Shown here: positions 45,380-57,342 of the stretch, piece by piece
Numbering within the stretch: the stretch's first letter is position 1
Layout: each line of letters begins with the position of its first letter
Assembly: GCA_030762175.1 (NCBI GenBank)
Contig: CM060831.1
Span: 28,903,001-28,967,000, forward strand
Direction: 5' to 3'
Source: Metallyticus violacea
Lineage: Eukaryota > Arthropoda > Insecta > Mantodea > Metallyticidae
DNA length: 64,000 nucleotides
Translations under genes and position numbers: made by a program
The notes under the pieces: generated by a model
Databases searched by the model: none
Seen by the model: only the letters and a program-made list of their open reading frames with translations
Told to the model about the DNA's origin: nothing

Positions 45380-47384
45380 TTATCCCTTATTTTATCCCTC
45401 ATGAACTTTTATATAAGAAATAAACAAACATTTGTTCAAAATCAAAATACATGTGACAATACAGAAAGCAAAGTAAAATTGAAGAGTATTCAGCAAGCAA
45501 TAAAAAATCTCTGTATATTTCATCAAAACATTAGAGGACTTAGAAGCAAAACAGATGAATTGTTAAACAGCTTAACTTGTGACAATATAAAACCACATAT
45601 TATCTGCCTATCTCAACATCATTTGAAACAACAGGAATTATCACAATTGTCATTACATGGTTATTGTTTGGGAGCAGGAGCTTCAAGAAAAAAACTAAAT
45701 AACGGAGGAGTTTGCATTTATGTCAGGCAGGATGTACCATATAAAACATTAAATATATCAAAATTTAATTCAGAACAGGACATTGAATTATGCACAATCC
45801 AATTAGATAGCAACAATACAAAAATAATTATAATTGCTATTTATTGCTTGCCGTTAGGAAACTTTGAAACTTTCTTGATGAAGCTTGAAGATATCTTAAA
45901 CTTTTTATTTAAGCCTAAACATGAAATAATTATATTTGAAGACATAAATATTGATTACTTAATGCCAAGTGTAAGAATGAATCAACTGAATTCCCTTCTA
46001 ACTGCATATAATATGGTTCATACAATTAACTTTCCCACCAGGATTGATAAAAACTCTAGCACAGCAATAGGTAATATATTTGTAAATTTAGACAAACTAT
46101 CATTATATTCTGTGTCTTCATTGATCAATGATAAATTATCAATAGTGATAAATTGTCCCTTCAAAAATAAAAACAATGCATCGGAGTGGGGAATGATTAA
46201 CCATGGAGTACCTCAAGGATCTGCTCTGGGTCCTCTTCTTTTTCTAATATATATAAATGACCTCTCCTTATCTATCCAAGATGTAGAAAATGCTGTTCTA
46301 TTTGCAGATGACACAAGCATATTGATAAATGGAAAGAGCCTTAATGATTGTGCCATTAAATTAAATTTGTTTCTCAATTCATTGTGTGTATAGCTCAAAG
46401 CAAACAAATTGTCTCTAAATCTAGATCAAACAAATGTTATGAAATTCATTACTCATAGATCTCTAGATCCACAATTACAAATAGGATATTATAACAGTGT
46501 ACTTTCTCAAACCAAATATATTAAATTCCTTGGTTTAATAATTGATAACCGTCTGAATTGGAAAGATCACATTGATCTTATTACACCTAAACTAAGCAGT
46601 GCATGCTATACAATACATGGATTAGTAATGTTGGTCAATTAAGACTTTAAAACTAGTTTGTTATGCTTATTTCAACTCAATAATGAAGTACTGTCTAATA
46701 TTTTGGGGAAATTCAGTTAAAAGTGAACGTGTATTCCTGTTACAGAAAAAAGTCATACGAATAATCGCTGGTACACATAGCAGACATTCGTGCAGAAATC
46801 TCTTTAGGAAATTTGAAATTTTAACTCTTCCTTGCGAATATATCTTATCCCTCATGAACTTTTATATAAGAAATAAACAAAAATTTATTCAAAATCAAAA
46901 TATACATTACAAGAATACTAGACAAAAAGCAAATCTACATTGCCCAATTTCAGCACTTTCATGCCATCAAAAAGGCGTTTATTATGAGTGCATTTTAGTG
47001 TACAATGCTCTTCCCTCTAGCCTAAAAGTCTTAATAAACAATGACAATTTCTTTAAATCTGCTCTTAGAAAATACCTATGTAAACAGGCCTATTATTCTG
47101 TAAAGGAATAAATGAGTGACAATATTATACTGCACAACATATCAATGTATATGTAAATATATATATAATAAAATTTGTATGATTGATTTATCTGTTTTTG
47201 GTATTGGTTGAGTTGTTCTAAGTGTTCTTTTTTTATTTTTATTGTAATTATTTATGTAGTTTCAAACAAATTTTTGTAAATACAGATTGAAAACTACTGT
47301 GGTAATTGTAAATGACAAATTCAATGTTCGTAGGTGTCTGTGGCTGCTCCGGGAACTCACTGAATGCTCCAAGAACTAACTAAA
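45380..47384 (+). mobile_element. LINE-A copy 3 (plus), internal-deletion derivative
   Basis: Near-identical to copy 2b and in opposite orientation. It starts with a misplaced ORF2 C-terminal fragment (MNFYIRNKQTFVQNQN, 45401-45450) joined to endonuclease (from about 45456; FHQNIRGLRSKTDELLNS). The same SLIND/KLSIVINC deletion junction follows at about 46125-46155, then motif B, the FADD box, thumb, C-terminal domain (46683-47111) and 3' UTR ending AACTAACTAAA at 47384. Inactivating changes: a TAG at about 46391 where copy 2b has Trp, and a 2-base loss near 46635. Copy 4 follows directly. Confidence 0.9.
45401..46393 (+). pseudogene. LINE-A endonuclease-RT fusion frame (copy 3)
   Basis: A 330-codon open frame: misplaced ORF2 tail fragment, endonuclease (CLSQHHLKQQEL again with Gln for the catalytic Glu; FEDINIDYL), the deletion junction, then GVPQGSALGPLLFLIYINDL (motif B) and LFADDTSILING (motif C). 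It has no motif A, so neither nuclease nor polymerase activity is expected. That it stays open this far suggests either youth or chance. Confidence 0.85.
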
Positions 47385-47803
47385 TCTACATCGCCCAACT
47401 TCAGCACTTTCATGCCATCTAAAAGATGTTTACTACGAATGCATTTTAGTACACAATGCTCTTTCCGCTAGTCTAAAAGCCTTAATAAATAATGATAAAT
47501 CCTTTAAATCTGCTCTTAGAAAATACCTGTGTAAAAAGATCTATTATTCTGTAAAGGAATATGTGAGTGACAATATCATACTGCACAAAATATCAATGTA
47601 TATAGTAAAATTGTATGATTAAGGTACTTGTCTGTTTTTGTTGTTTGGTTGAGTTCTGTGTATTCTTTTTCATTTTTATTGTAATTATTATTTTTATAAA
47701 TGTAGATTGAAAGGTACTGTGGTAATTGTATATGACAACTTTTATGTTCGTAGGTCTCTGTGGCTGCTCCATGAACTTACTGAATGCTCCAGAAACTAAA
47801 CTA
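47385..47803 (+). mobile_element. LINE-A copy 4 (plus), 3' end fragment in tandem
   Basis: Starts at TCTACATCGCCCAACTTCAG (C-terminal domain) immediately after the 3' end of copy 3 and runs through its own 3' UTR to GAAACTAAACTAAG. Same orientation, no spacer. Confidence 0.85.
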
Positions 47804-50340
47804 AGCAATGTCAGAAGAATCGAGCTTCCCTAATGTTCTCAATCATTTATTTTATTAATCCATTTGATCATTTATATTTATTTATATGTTTATGTTGCTT
47901 GACAATCATGTTCTAATTGCAAGTAAACAAACTGGGGTAATTGTGTCAAAAGAGATAATTTTATAATAGAATGACAAATGAAGAGAGATTATTTTCTTGG
48001 CATGTAGCAACAACCTAAGAGACATTAACTAAGATGATTGTCTGAAATATGCATTTGAAACAGATTACTCTAATATCAGTCATAAGTCATATTTAATTGC
48101 AATGAACCTAATTTTATCCTTGTGCACAAATATTTATTCTTTCTTTATACATATTCCTGCTCATCATTATCACTTTCACTAATACTTAGCAGATTTGGGT
48201 CAACTGACTCCAAAAATCATTAAAAAGATAGTAAATTTTGTGCAAGTATTTGAAGTTACCAATATTCTTACATTTGTAGAGAAATTTTTACAAATTACAA
48301 GTGCTCTACTAATATTTCTGTGGAACTGAACAATGAAAACTCACTTGTACATTTGTCAGTGGAGTTGTAAAGTACAAGTATAGCAGAAATCTTTGTGGAA
48401 CAGAATTTTACAAATAACTACAATTCCATGCACTTGTAAAGTATTAGACCATATTGTGGAACAGGGTCCAGATAATTTCACCATAATTTAATGCTATAAA
48501 TGAAAAGTGCACATAGGAGTTTTAATGGCTATGTTAATAGTAATTTTGAAAACATGAAATGGAATTTTAAGTTCATTAGAAAGATTGTTGCCATTTGATC
48601 AATGTGATTGTAAATATACGTTTTATTTTAATGATCTTCAGTTTTACATTAGAATTGATTCTGATACATGAATAATAAAATTACAACTTCTGAAATCGCT
48701 TTGCCTTATATTACCAATTCCATAGAACGGGTTATCAATGCCGAGTCAAGTCTTAGTTATTCTATGTCCACAGATCACAGCAATGAGTATTTGCATAGTG
48801 TAATTAATCGATTTCATAATGTTGTGATCACTACAAAATGAACAATGCAGATTGCAATCTGTGGAACAGTGTAATATTTCATTTAAGAACTTTCAAAAAA
48901 AAATTTTTTTAAAAAAAAATCTGTTGGAACTCACTCAGTGAAGCTTGTTTAATGTAAATTATAATTAATTTGTCATCCAACACACTCTTATGCTTCACTT
49001 GCTTTTAAATATGGTGGGACCGATTTTGAAGAGACATCCTCTCCATCTTCAAACAACTTGATGACGACGGGATAGTATTTACCTAAAATTTATAAACTGG
49101 CATCCATTGCTAAGTTTTGTTTATGTGTATGAAGATATAAGTACATAAATCATTCCTAGTATGCCAAATTGCCTGCTTTGAAATGGGAAATAAACAATAG
49201 GTATACTTTTTTAAGCTGTTTACAGTGAAGCTATTATATTTAAAATGTAACACTATGGGTAACTTATTTACACACTTCACTTAGTATATTTTCCTAAGTT
49301 GGAACAATATTTCGGGAACCAGCCATAATTAAAATATTTTGGTCTTTCTCCCTTTCTTTGCATCTTTTCTTGTCTCCGGCTAACTCTGGCCTTAGTGTTT
49401 TGCATTTCTCTTTCTCTGTCAATGATTATATCTTCTGTAATCTTTAGTGCAATTTTCACATCCCCCCACTAGTATTCCAGGCTGCTCATATTCTTATCTG
49501 CTGCTGCAGCCACCATGATATACCTCTAACACATCCAGTTTTAATGTGTTGGCTCCAACATATTCATTTTTGGGGGATGGATCTGAAGGTGAAAACTTTC
49601 AATGGAGATTTTTGTGATTATACAGATAATTTACCAAGAGTTTATCTTTAGTCAGATTTCTGAACTTGCTTGAAATTTGCATCAATGATGTGAAGGCTAA
49701 AGGGAGGGTTACCCAGTACAAAATAAGAATTTCTATCCTTGTGCCAAGCTTTGGAAAGAAGCAACCATATACTTATGATGTTGGTAGTATGTTGTCAAAG
49801 GGGCATAACCTATCTGCTACCATGGTTAAATGTTCAAATTAAAAACTTATAAGCAATAAGCTGAAAAAGTTATATATTTTTTAAAAGCTGAGAATATTTA
49901 CTTTTTTAAGTGCAAAATAAAAATTATCCACAACTACATAGTGACAAATTGACATTGCCATGGTTACATTTTCAAGCATTTTGCTGAAAAGAACTACGAT
50001 ATCTGATGAATCTCAATAGTATCCATCGTCTTTATGGCATGTGAACAGAAAAGTACCAAAATATTTTCTTCCCTTTCTTCCTAGATCCTTTATAGACATT
50101 ATGGCACAATTTCATGCAGTACACGGGATTGTGTTTCAGCACCGCTAATAATGCTAAAATGAAGGAGAGTAAAAAGTAATATGAAGGTTATAACTTTGTC
50201 ATGAAACACAATGACAGTATTTGACTGCAAATTATATGGCATGTTTTGAAGATAAATGTGCTTATAGTAAAGATATGTGTGTTCCAAGTTGAAAAACCTG
50301 GATCTACACCCACTTGGTTCATGGGCCTTGGATGTAGATC
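47804..50340. other. presumed LARP1 intron, nothing recognised
   Basis: AT-rich DNA. An A/T-run near 48893-48920 and a few short open frames are without support. Confidence 0.4.
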
Positions 50341-50343
50341 CAT

Positions 50344-50622
50344 GTTTATTTATGAACACTGTTTAACATTTCAGGTCATCAGCGTCCCATTCAATTCAGG
50401 GTTTGAAACAGGCGATCAATTTTGCTCATAGGCATCTTCTTTAATGCTTGGGGTTTTTTTACATGCCGTAAATCTATGAAATGGGATCCATGGCTTTACT
50501 TCGCTTCCAAAGGAAGCCATGCTTAGGTATTTTACGCCGGAAATACTGTCGATTCTGGCCGGGATTGAACCCGCGATCTTGCATTTAGGAGGCAAGTATA
50601 GTTACCACTATACCACTCACCC
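50344..50622 (-). mobile_element. SINE-A copy (minus)
   Basis: Full-length on the minus strand: head near 50620 (box A region ACCACTATACCACT on plus), box B GGGATTGAACCCGCG on plus, body, and tail near 50344. No clear TSD. The head adjoins a SINE-B tail. Confidence 0.9.
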
Positions 50623-50627
50623 ACCGC

Positions 50628-50672
50628 CTGTGATGCCTCAGTAGTTAAAACGGGTATTAAACACTATTAAAA
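50628..50672 (+). mobile_element. SINE-B 3' end fragment
   Basis: TGTGATGCCTCAGTAGTTAA, AACGGGTATTAAACACTATT and the A-rich end match the last 45 bp or so of SINE-B. It directly abuts the SINE-A head; the rest of SINE-B was not found on the other side. Confidence 0.75.
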
Positions 50673-50679
50673 AAGAAAA

Positions 50680-51160
50680 ATGTGTACATCACCAGGACCG
50701 AATAGCCATGATGGTGTTTTGCAAATTTAAGCAACAGATGATGCTATGTATACTAGGCCATTCAAAACCAATGACAACCTTGCTGTGAATCAGTACTCCT
50801 GAGATGGCCATTGGAATTATGTTTTATGGCATAGATCAGCATTGTTTCATTAATCTACTATATTGAAAGTCTGGAAGTAAAGACATTTTGTAAGCACAGT
50901 GACATTCTGATTTGTAGTAAGTAATGCCACCTTAAAATGCCCAGTGTGTATAAACAAAGATCTGAAATAAAAAATCCACGCTGCTAGAAGAAAAAATGCA
51001 ATTTAGTCCTTTAGGGTAATATAAGGTGTGGGAGAACATTTCCAGCATAGCAAATTATGCAAGATAGGTGAAAGCATTTCGTCAAGGAAGGAAAAAATGG
51101 TGAACACACCATACATTGGTATACTCTTTGATGCAACAGTCGATTTCCTTGTTGGGCATT
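50680..51160. other. presumed LARP1 intron, nothing recognised
   Basis: No supported feature. Confidence 0.4.
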
Positions 51161-51165
51161 AATGT

Positions 51166-52336
51166 ACAAGGGTAGGCTCCTGCTGAACAATTTTCCAAGT
51201 ATGATCAAGACAAAAACTATATTTAACTTTTCAGTATAGTTACCCTTTATTGCAATACACTTCTTGCATCTTTGAATTAACATTACAGTGCTCCCTCCAA
51301 AAAGAAAAATATAGTCAGAAGTCTTGTCTGCAAAATAGACATGAACAGCATCCATCACTTCTTTATCACACTTAAATTTCCTTCCTCGTAGGTCCTTCTT
51401 GAGTTTTGAGAAGAGGAAATAGTCACTGGGAGGGAGGATCTGGGCTGTAGGGTGGATGGTCGATCTACTTGAAGCCACATTTTTTCACAGCTTCCTTTGC
51501 AACAAGAGCTATGTGCACAGGCCCGTTGTGAAGGCGTACATCACCACTCATCTTTCCTCTCCTTTTCTCTTTGATGGAAGCACGTAATCTGCATTAGGCT
51601 AGCAAGTACTGCCCATTCACTGTGGTGTTCCTCTCCTTGAAGTCAATGAAGAGTATTCCTTCACAGCCCCAAAAGATTGTGCCCATGATGTTCTTGGTTA
51701 ACTGAGTGACCTTGGCCTTCAGAGGCGGTGCTTTGCCAGGTTTAAGCCATCCATTGATTCTATTTTGGACAACGGATCTCAGTAGAGGACTATAGTTTCG
51801 TCTCCTGTAACAGTGGAAGTACGCATTTTGCACTAATCTTATTCATGTTTAAATGTTCATGAATAATTCGAAGGACTGTTGTTTCAGAAGGGCCCAACCT
51901 TGCTGCTATTTCTGTAACTTTAAGCTGCCGGTTTTTCATAATTTCTCCTTCCACAAGAGCGATGTTTGCAGGAGTGAGCACCCCCAAAGGCCTACCTGCA
52001 CGCTTTTCGTCTTCAATGCTTTCTCTACCCATTCGAAAAAGTTTGGCTCATTCTTTTACGGTAGAAAAGGAGTGGGATGCTTTCCCATATGCACCTTTCA
52101 CTCGCTGCTTAATTTCATTTGGAGTATTTCTTTTGTGAAGAACTTAATACTCCAATTTGAACATGTCACAGTCTTCTACACATAGCCTTCTTTATGCAAC
52201 TATGTCTGAACACAGCAGAGGGGAAATTGGAGCTGCAATTACTTAGTTCACAGTTATGATATTACACCAAATAAGGGTTTTATGAAGGCGATAATCCTTA
52301 TCTGCGAGACCGGAAACTTTTGGACCTCTGATTGTA
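51166..52336 (-). mobile_element. mariner element 4 (minus), mildly decayed
   Basis: An element of about 1.17 kb, close to the usual mariner size, with transposase on minus. The left edge TACAAGGGTAGGCTCC is compatible with an eroded terminal repeat of this mariner group (TACGAGGG type). The right edge near 52336 (AAACTTTTGGACCTC...TA) is also compatible, but the two ends no longer match each other well. The limits are therefore approximate. Confidence 0.75.
51227..52165 (-). pseudogene. mariner transposase (element 4)
   Basis: Most complete transposase in the window. In order: NEIKQRVKGAYGKASHSFST followed by VKE-stop-AKLFRMGRESIEDEKRAGRP (first helix-turn-helix and linker; the stop replaces Trp), then VEGEIMKNRQLKVTEIAARL and TTVLRIIHEHLNMNKISAKC (second HTH), KAKVTQLTKNIMGTIFWGCE and FIDFKERNTTVNGQYLLA (catalytic core), a frame break near 51590-51480, then PPSDYFLFSKLKKDLRGRKF and CIAIKGNYTEKLN (C-terminus). 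The first catalytic DE block is not legible around 51834. Dead through stops and frameshifts. Confidence 0.88.
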
Positions 52337-52339
52337 TTT

Positions 52340-55300
52340 ATTAGATCATAGGCGCTGAACATGTATGGAAATTACCATGGAACTTAATATTGCAGCATTG
52401 TCTGTTCATAAAATTTTAGCAAGTTTGTATCCAATGGGTTCGGCATAGTCAACAGCAAATGGAAACAATAATACTGTATCTGGAATGAAGGTGAAATCTC
52501 TCTTCAAGGTTCCTTGTGATTATGAATTGTATTCGTAGATCGAACAACATCTGCGAGACATTTGCATGCAACCAAAAGTTGAGATCAGAATTTTAAAGGC
52601 TTCATTGAGAGAGATATCCATAAATGGTGCAGCAGATGGAGTTGGCCGTTTTCCAAAATTTCGGCCAAATATTGTTGACATGCAGGGATCTATATTTGAA
52701 GAGTGCTGTGCAAAAAATAATTTAGATATATTTTGTATGAGACAACTATGTTACCATTATTTTTCGAATACCCTAATATATTATTGCGTGTATAAACTTA
52801 TATGTACGACTTAAGATATGTGTCCTTGTTCATTCAAATTCAATGATTTTTTATCAGGTTTTTTTTCCCCCTTTAATGCTGGATTACGACACCAGTTAAT
52901 TTTTTATAAAGGCAAAGTGTAATTGCATACTCCTAATTTGTATCAAGCAACAGAATTGTTGCGAAGTTGTTCACACTGCCAATTACGTGCTTTTAGAAAA
53001 TCCCCATATAAGCCCGCACGGTCAACATTCAATTGTTCCCTCCCGCATCGAGAACGGTTGTTCCAGCTTAGTGGGGGGCCTCAGAACTTTAAATACAAGT
53101 GGACGGACGTACGTACGTGTAGGCAAATTGTCTAGGTCAGGTAAACGACGCATTTCATAGCAAAATAAAAGCGCACAGGCGATTCCAAACATGTAATACG
53201 AGTCAGTAATGTGCAAGGCTGCCACCATTCCACACCATTATTGACCTTCCTGCAAATTACACCTTTGGCGAAAAGTACAAGCAGCATAACGCTCCCCAGT
53301 TCTTTGCACCTCCTATATCATCCGTCTGGAGATTTATTTTGGATTCACTTGTGTAAAGAAATAGATCCACTACTCAACTGTCCAATCTAATTGATTTCGG
53401 ATGTTTGCTGATACTAATGTATTAATAATAAATACGCGGACACATTTGTATGGAAATTAAACAAAGTGTGTATATGGTTTAAAGCAAACGAACTTTTGAC
53501 AAAACTAGTGTAATTAAATTCTTACTTACACGTTAAGTTTGCCACAGTGTCTTGGTAGCAAATGAAAGAGACTTGGAAGTACAAATGTTACTTATTTAAA
53601 TTGTATATTGAAGTATGAAATAATCTTCTGGCATAACTCTGTGTATAACAGAATCATCTTTAAACTGCAGGAAAAATACAAAGAATTTCAGTGGCCCATT
53701 ATAGAGCCCGCTGGACAAATTTGCGCATTTTCTCTTTTGTAAATGGGGAATGTTTAACCCAAATATATTTTCTTGCTTAAGACGTTTTACATTAAATATT
53801 AACATTCATTTATTAGAAATACACGTGTTTGCAGTTTTAAATCAAGGGGGAGAGAAATCTCTATAGGTCGGCAGGAAATTTAATTTATCAACAGGAAGTA
53901 TTATTATGAGAATTGTTAAAATATATACGTGTTCTTAAGAGTTTATTGGATAGTAAAAAGACGTTAATCTTTCTAAAAACATATGTGTAAGAGACCTATT
54001 AGCTCTGTAAATTAATTCCTTGGTGACTGGTTCTGTCTCGGAAAGTTTGAGATGATTACAAAACTCACTATAGTTTGTAAGTATATGTAATTTGCATGTT
54101 CCTGTTAGCCATTGTGAATCTACAGAACGCAAAAGAAGGGGAAATATCCAACCTGACGGCAGAATATGCCCTTTATATGCTATGCATTTAAAGCGAATGA
54201 ATTAATGCATTTTGTCTTATTCAACACCAAGTTAAAAATTTGTGCTTTTAGAGCATGACTGATATTGTACTGGATATTAAGTTTTCTAATTTTTTTGTTT
54301 TATTTGTTTATTTTAGTAGAGACCGAACTGTGGCTCAAATGTAAACATTTAATTGTTAATGCCAAAGTAAAAGGTTTTTAAAGCAATGATATATATAAAC
54401 AATATATATCACAAACAATAAAAATAAAAAAAAGTGTAGAAACTGTGTAAGATTCCAAGCCACAATCTATCAAGTAAATTCTTTTAATTGCTTGGACGCT
54501 GTGAGGTTGGAATGTCAAATCTGTTCTTTTCGACACACTTTCGCTTTAGAAAACAGCTGCGGACTGCATTCCGTTTAATCGTTCAATAAAACCCCAATGC
54601 TCAACATAATTCTGGTTTTCACGAAGAAACAAATGTTTCATTGAAGATTAATTATGTCAATATTACTCGCAGCCACATTATGTAGTGTACTTAGCTGAAG
54701 GAATTTGCATGCGACTTCGATTATGTCCGAAAGCATGCAGTCATTGTTCCGGATAAGCGGCCATTCATTCATTATTTAAGTAAATCTACGAGTATGCAAT
54801 AACAGAATTCTTAAATAGTACGTGGTCGATGAGCTTAAGTTCGCCTTAATTCGCCAATTGCAAACAGAGTGAAAGGCAACGAGAATTCCAGTGTTGATGA
54901 AATGGTTGAAAAGGACGCTTGAATAATATCGGCCATATTTCGGATCCACTGATCGTGACCCAGTTGCATGGCGTCTGACACATTTAATTTTCCTTCCAGG
55001 CTAGGCGTGGTGAAAATTCCACCAGGAACCAGTCTTAGATTTTTTTTTTAACGCGGCGAAGGTCAAGACTCCGCCACATTACGCAATCCGCGGTAACCTT
55101 GGGGGCAAGTGGCGATGACGAGGCCGAGGTTGAGTGACACGTAGCACTTTGCCATAACTTATGTTACATTATAAAAATCGTTAACCCTTTAAGGTGCGTG
55201 TGCAATATTGAGGCGCGCTTGGTATTCTTCCCGCAATTAGTGCTTGTTCGGAAACATGGAAAAGAGTATAAAAAGTGCTTTAATCCTTATCGTTAAAATT

Positions 55301-55500
55301 CATTCTCTGTTCTAGGACCCAAAAAAACAATATATTCCAAAGGAACTGGAACCAAGTATGTTTTTGTGAAACATTTTGAGCCACAAGAACCAGGATTAAA
55401 GCTTTTCATATACACAGACATTTTATAGCACAACTTCATTCGTGTTCACAGATCTTAATGTATGATTCTGATTTTTCAAGGATGTCTTCAACTTCCCTTT
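52340..55500. other. unassigned DNA with mixed composition
   Basis: No repeat family recognised. A less AT-rich stretch at 52980-53280 has a TATA-like TATAAGCC and a donor-like CAG/GTAAAC near 53140; 54880-55160 is also GC-richer. An 82-codon open frame (52566-52814, plus) has no recognised similarity. Confidence 0.35.
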
Positions 55501-55504
55501 AATT

Positions 55505-55635
55505 TTTAAAAGTGTTTTCTACTGAGGCATCGTAGACGGTGGTCACTGAACAAGATGAAAATTTAATTGAAAAGGGATTTTTTTAAAAAAAAATTACCCC
55601 GGAGGGAACCGTTCCAGGTACTTTAGGGTTAAGTA
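55505..55635 (-). mobile_element. SINE-B fragment (minus), degenerate
   Basis: GTTTTCTACTGAGGCATCGT and the following body (AAGGGATTTTTTT; GGTACTTTAGGGTTAAG) match SINE-B tail and body. The head is missing. Confidence 0.6.
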
Positions 55636-55808
55636 TCGAACAAGCATTAATGATCTTCCCCTCCCCCCTGGAACTCTGCTTCAACGTTCACAGAGATAGG
55701 GTGTGGAAGTGAAAGTAAATGATTTATTCGTTATTCATTCAGATATTCTTAATAGTAACACAAGCATTGAATATTCTACTATTCAATCTTTGACGTACGA
55801 AGCTAACG

Positions 55809-55987
55809 TTCGGTGCTGGTGGTGTAGTGGTAACCATACTTGCCTCCTAAATCCAAGATCTCGAGTTCAGTCCCGGCCAAGGTCGATGAATTTTTTCGGG
55901 CTCAAAATTTACCGGCCGTTCCACGCCCTGCATTGAATGAGACGCTGATAACCTGAGATGTTAAAGAACATCTGCTAATAAACCAAA
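55809..55987 (+). mobile_element. SINE-A copy with internal deletion
   Basis: Well-preserved head (GGTGCTGGTGGTGTAGTGGT; box B GAGTTCAGTCCCGGCC), then a jump from TCGGGCTCAAAA to the last third (CGGCCGTTCCACGCCCTGCA) and a tail with AAACCAAATCGAAA. The middle of about 110 bp is absent. Confidence 0.9.
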
Positions 55988-56109
55988 TCGAAACTGTGTC
56001 AACTCTGGAGAATTACCAGCTATTTTGTGTTAGTGTTTATACGAAATACTAGTCACATTGAATTCGGCGTGGTGGGCGCGAGGTCATTAAGGTTCGTTCC
56101 GCACATTAC

Positions 56110-56250
56110 CTCTCCTGATTTTACCAGTGATGAGGACTGGGAAAACTTGGGAAAATCTTTAGTAAAGAAACTCCTGGCGAAAATCGAGCTGCAGACCTGC
56201 CGTTCACGAATCTTATGTTTTAGTGATTTCGGCCACGTGTCGATTACACC
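56110..56250 (-). mobile_element. SINE-B head fragment (minus)
   Basis: The plus strand reads CTGGCGAAAATCGAGCTGCA, GACCTGCCGTTCACGAATCT and TTAGTGATTTCGGCCACGTG, a diverged SINE-B tRNA-like head, preceded by the GAGGACTGGGAAAACTTGGG segment of the body. The tail is lost. Confidence 0.65.
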
Positions 56251-57150
56251 CTTTAACAGTTGAATTCAGCAGTAGCTCATGCTCTTATGTGTAGGGCAAC
56301 TGTTTATTATTACGTAGTTCTAATAAGAAAATAAATATATCTTAGTGTACAAGTTCTTTTAAATAATCTTTTTAACTCGATACATTTTTTCCAACGATGT
56401 TTGCAGATATTAAATTCTTTCAGAAATGCGACTTTTGTCAAACATTCCAAATTAATAACCTACTTCATTCACCATCCCAGAATTTGGAAGCCTCTTTTCA
56501 GTCAGCCATTTTTTCAGAGTGGAAGTCCAAAATGAGCTAATTCTAGGGAATATGCAGCATAAGCAACGGGCATTTTAATTTATTCAGTTTTACCATTGCA
56601 AGTACAGATGCGCTGTTTGGTAATGAGTTCTTTTTCTTTGATAACTTTTTTTATTATTTTTTATTGTCAAAACAGTAAAATAATTCAGCAAAATATTTTG
56701 TAATCCCCACGCCATTTTTACGTTGTTTAGTTTGCTCGATTATTTTTTGGTGGATTCATGTATCATCGTTAATGTTAAAAATACGTAAAACCTGTTTGGA
56801 CATTGTTTGGTTCAATTTTTTAATCAATAGTTCGGAAAACGTGTTGATTGCAGTACCCAACTTAGAGAATTATAATAGAGTTAAACAGTTCAAACACCTT
56901 AAGCTTTAAGTGAGCTTAGTGTCTGCGATTACTTAGAACAATTTGATACATTTTTTGTCTCTAGAGTTGTGTACTTTCTACGACCACTTTTTGAAATTGA
57001 GTTATCTACTTTTTCGTGGCAGAGTTGCCACGAAGTAAATACAGCACGTAAGAAAAGCACACTTTGAATTCTTCAAAATGTATTTGTAGAACACTTTCAC
57101 ATCAATTGTTTGAAGGTTGCAACTGATCTGACTTTAGTGGCGTTATCTGT
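56250..57150. other. nothing recognised
   Basis: AT-rich; one 9-bp stem-loop (57013-57021/57026-57034, TTCGTGGCA). Confidence 0.4.
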
Positions 57151-57168
57151 TGTCAAGACAGGTACTTA

Positions 57169-57342
57169 ATGAACAGTCCTCGTGCAGTACAGCTCTTTTT
57201 ACTTCCATTTTGCTGCTTCATCCTTCTGGTGTGTAACGAGGCAAACTCGTTTTCTTATTCCCTTTTAAAAGGTAGTTGCAATGCACATAGAGCATTTTTA
57301 TCTTCCGTGTTTCCTTTACGAACCGACAAGGGAGTATCATAA
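57169..57342 (+). CDS. small ORF with signal-peptide-like start (candidate)
   Basis: A 57-codon frame. MNSPRAVQLFLLPFCCFILL, then VCNEANSFSYSLLKG, reads as a basic start, a hydrophobic core of about 15 residues and a plausible cleavage region after Ala or Asn-Ser, as in a secreted protein. A possible donor (AAAAG/GTAGTT, GT at 57272) follows codon 34, so it could be the first coding exon of a secreted or neuropeptide-like precursor. Alternatively the frame ends at TAA 57340-57342. The start context is poor, and T-rich DNA readily encodes hydrophobic runs by chance. Not recognised. Confidence 0.2.
   Translation: MNSPRAVQLFLLPFCCFILLVCNEANSFSYSLLKGSCNAHRAFLSSVFPLRTDKGVS

Noticed and set aside
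50299..50345. Inverted repeat TGGATCTACACCCA / TGGATGTAGATCCA next to SINE-A
   Set aside because: Imperfect and single; no sign of an element end or duplication.
52566..52814. 82-codon ORF as a gene
   Set aside because: No recognised domain, no splice or poly(A) support, and length within chance expectation.
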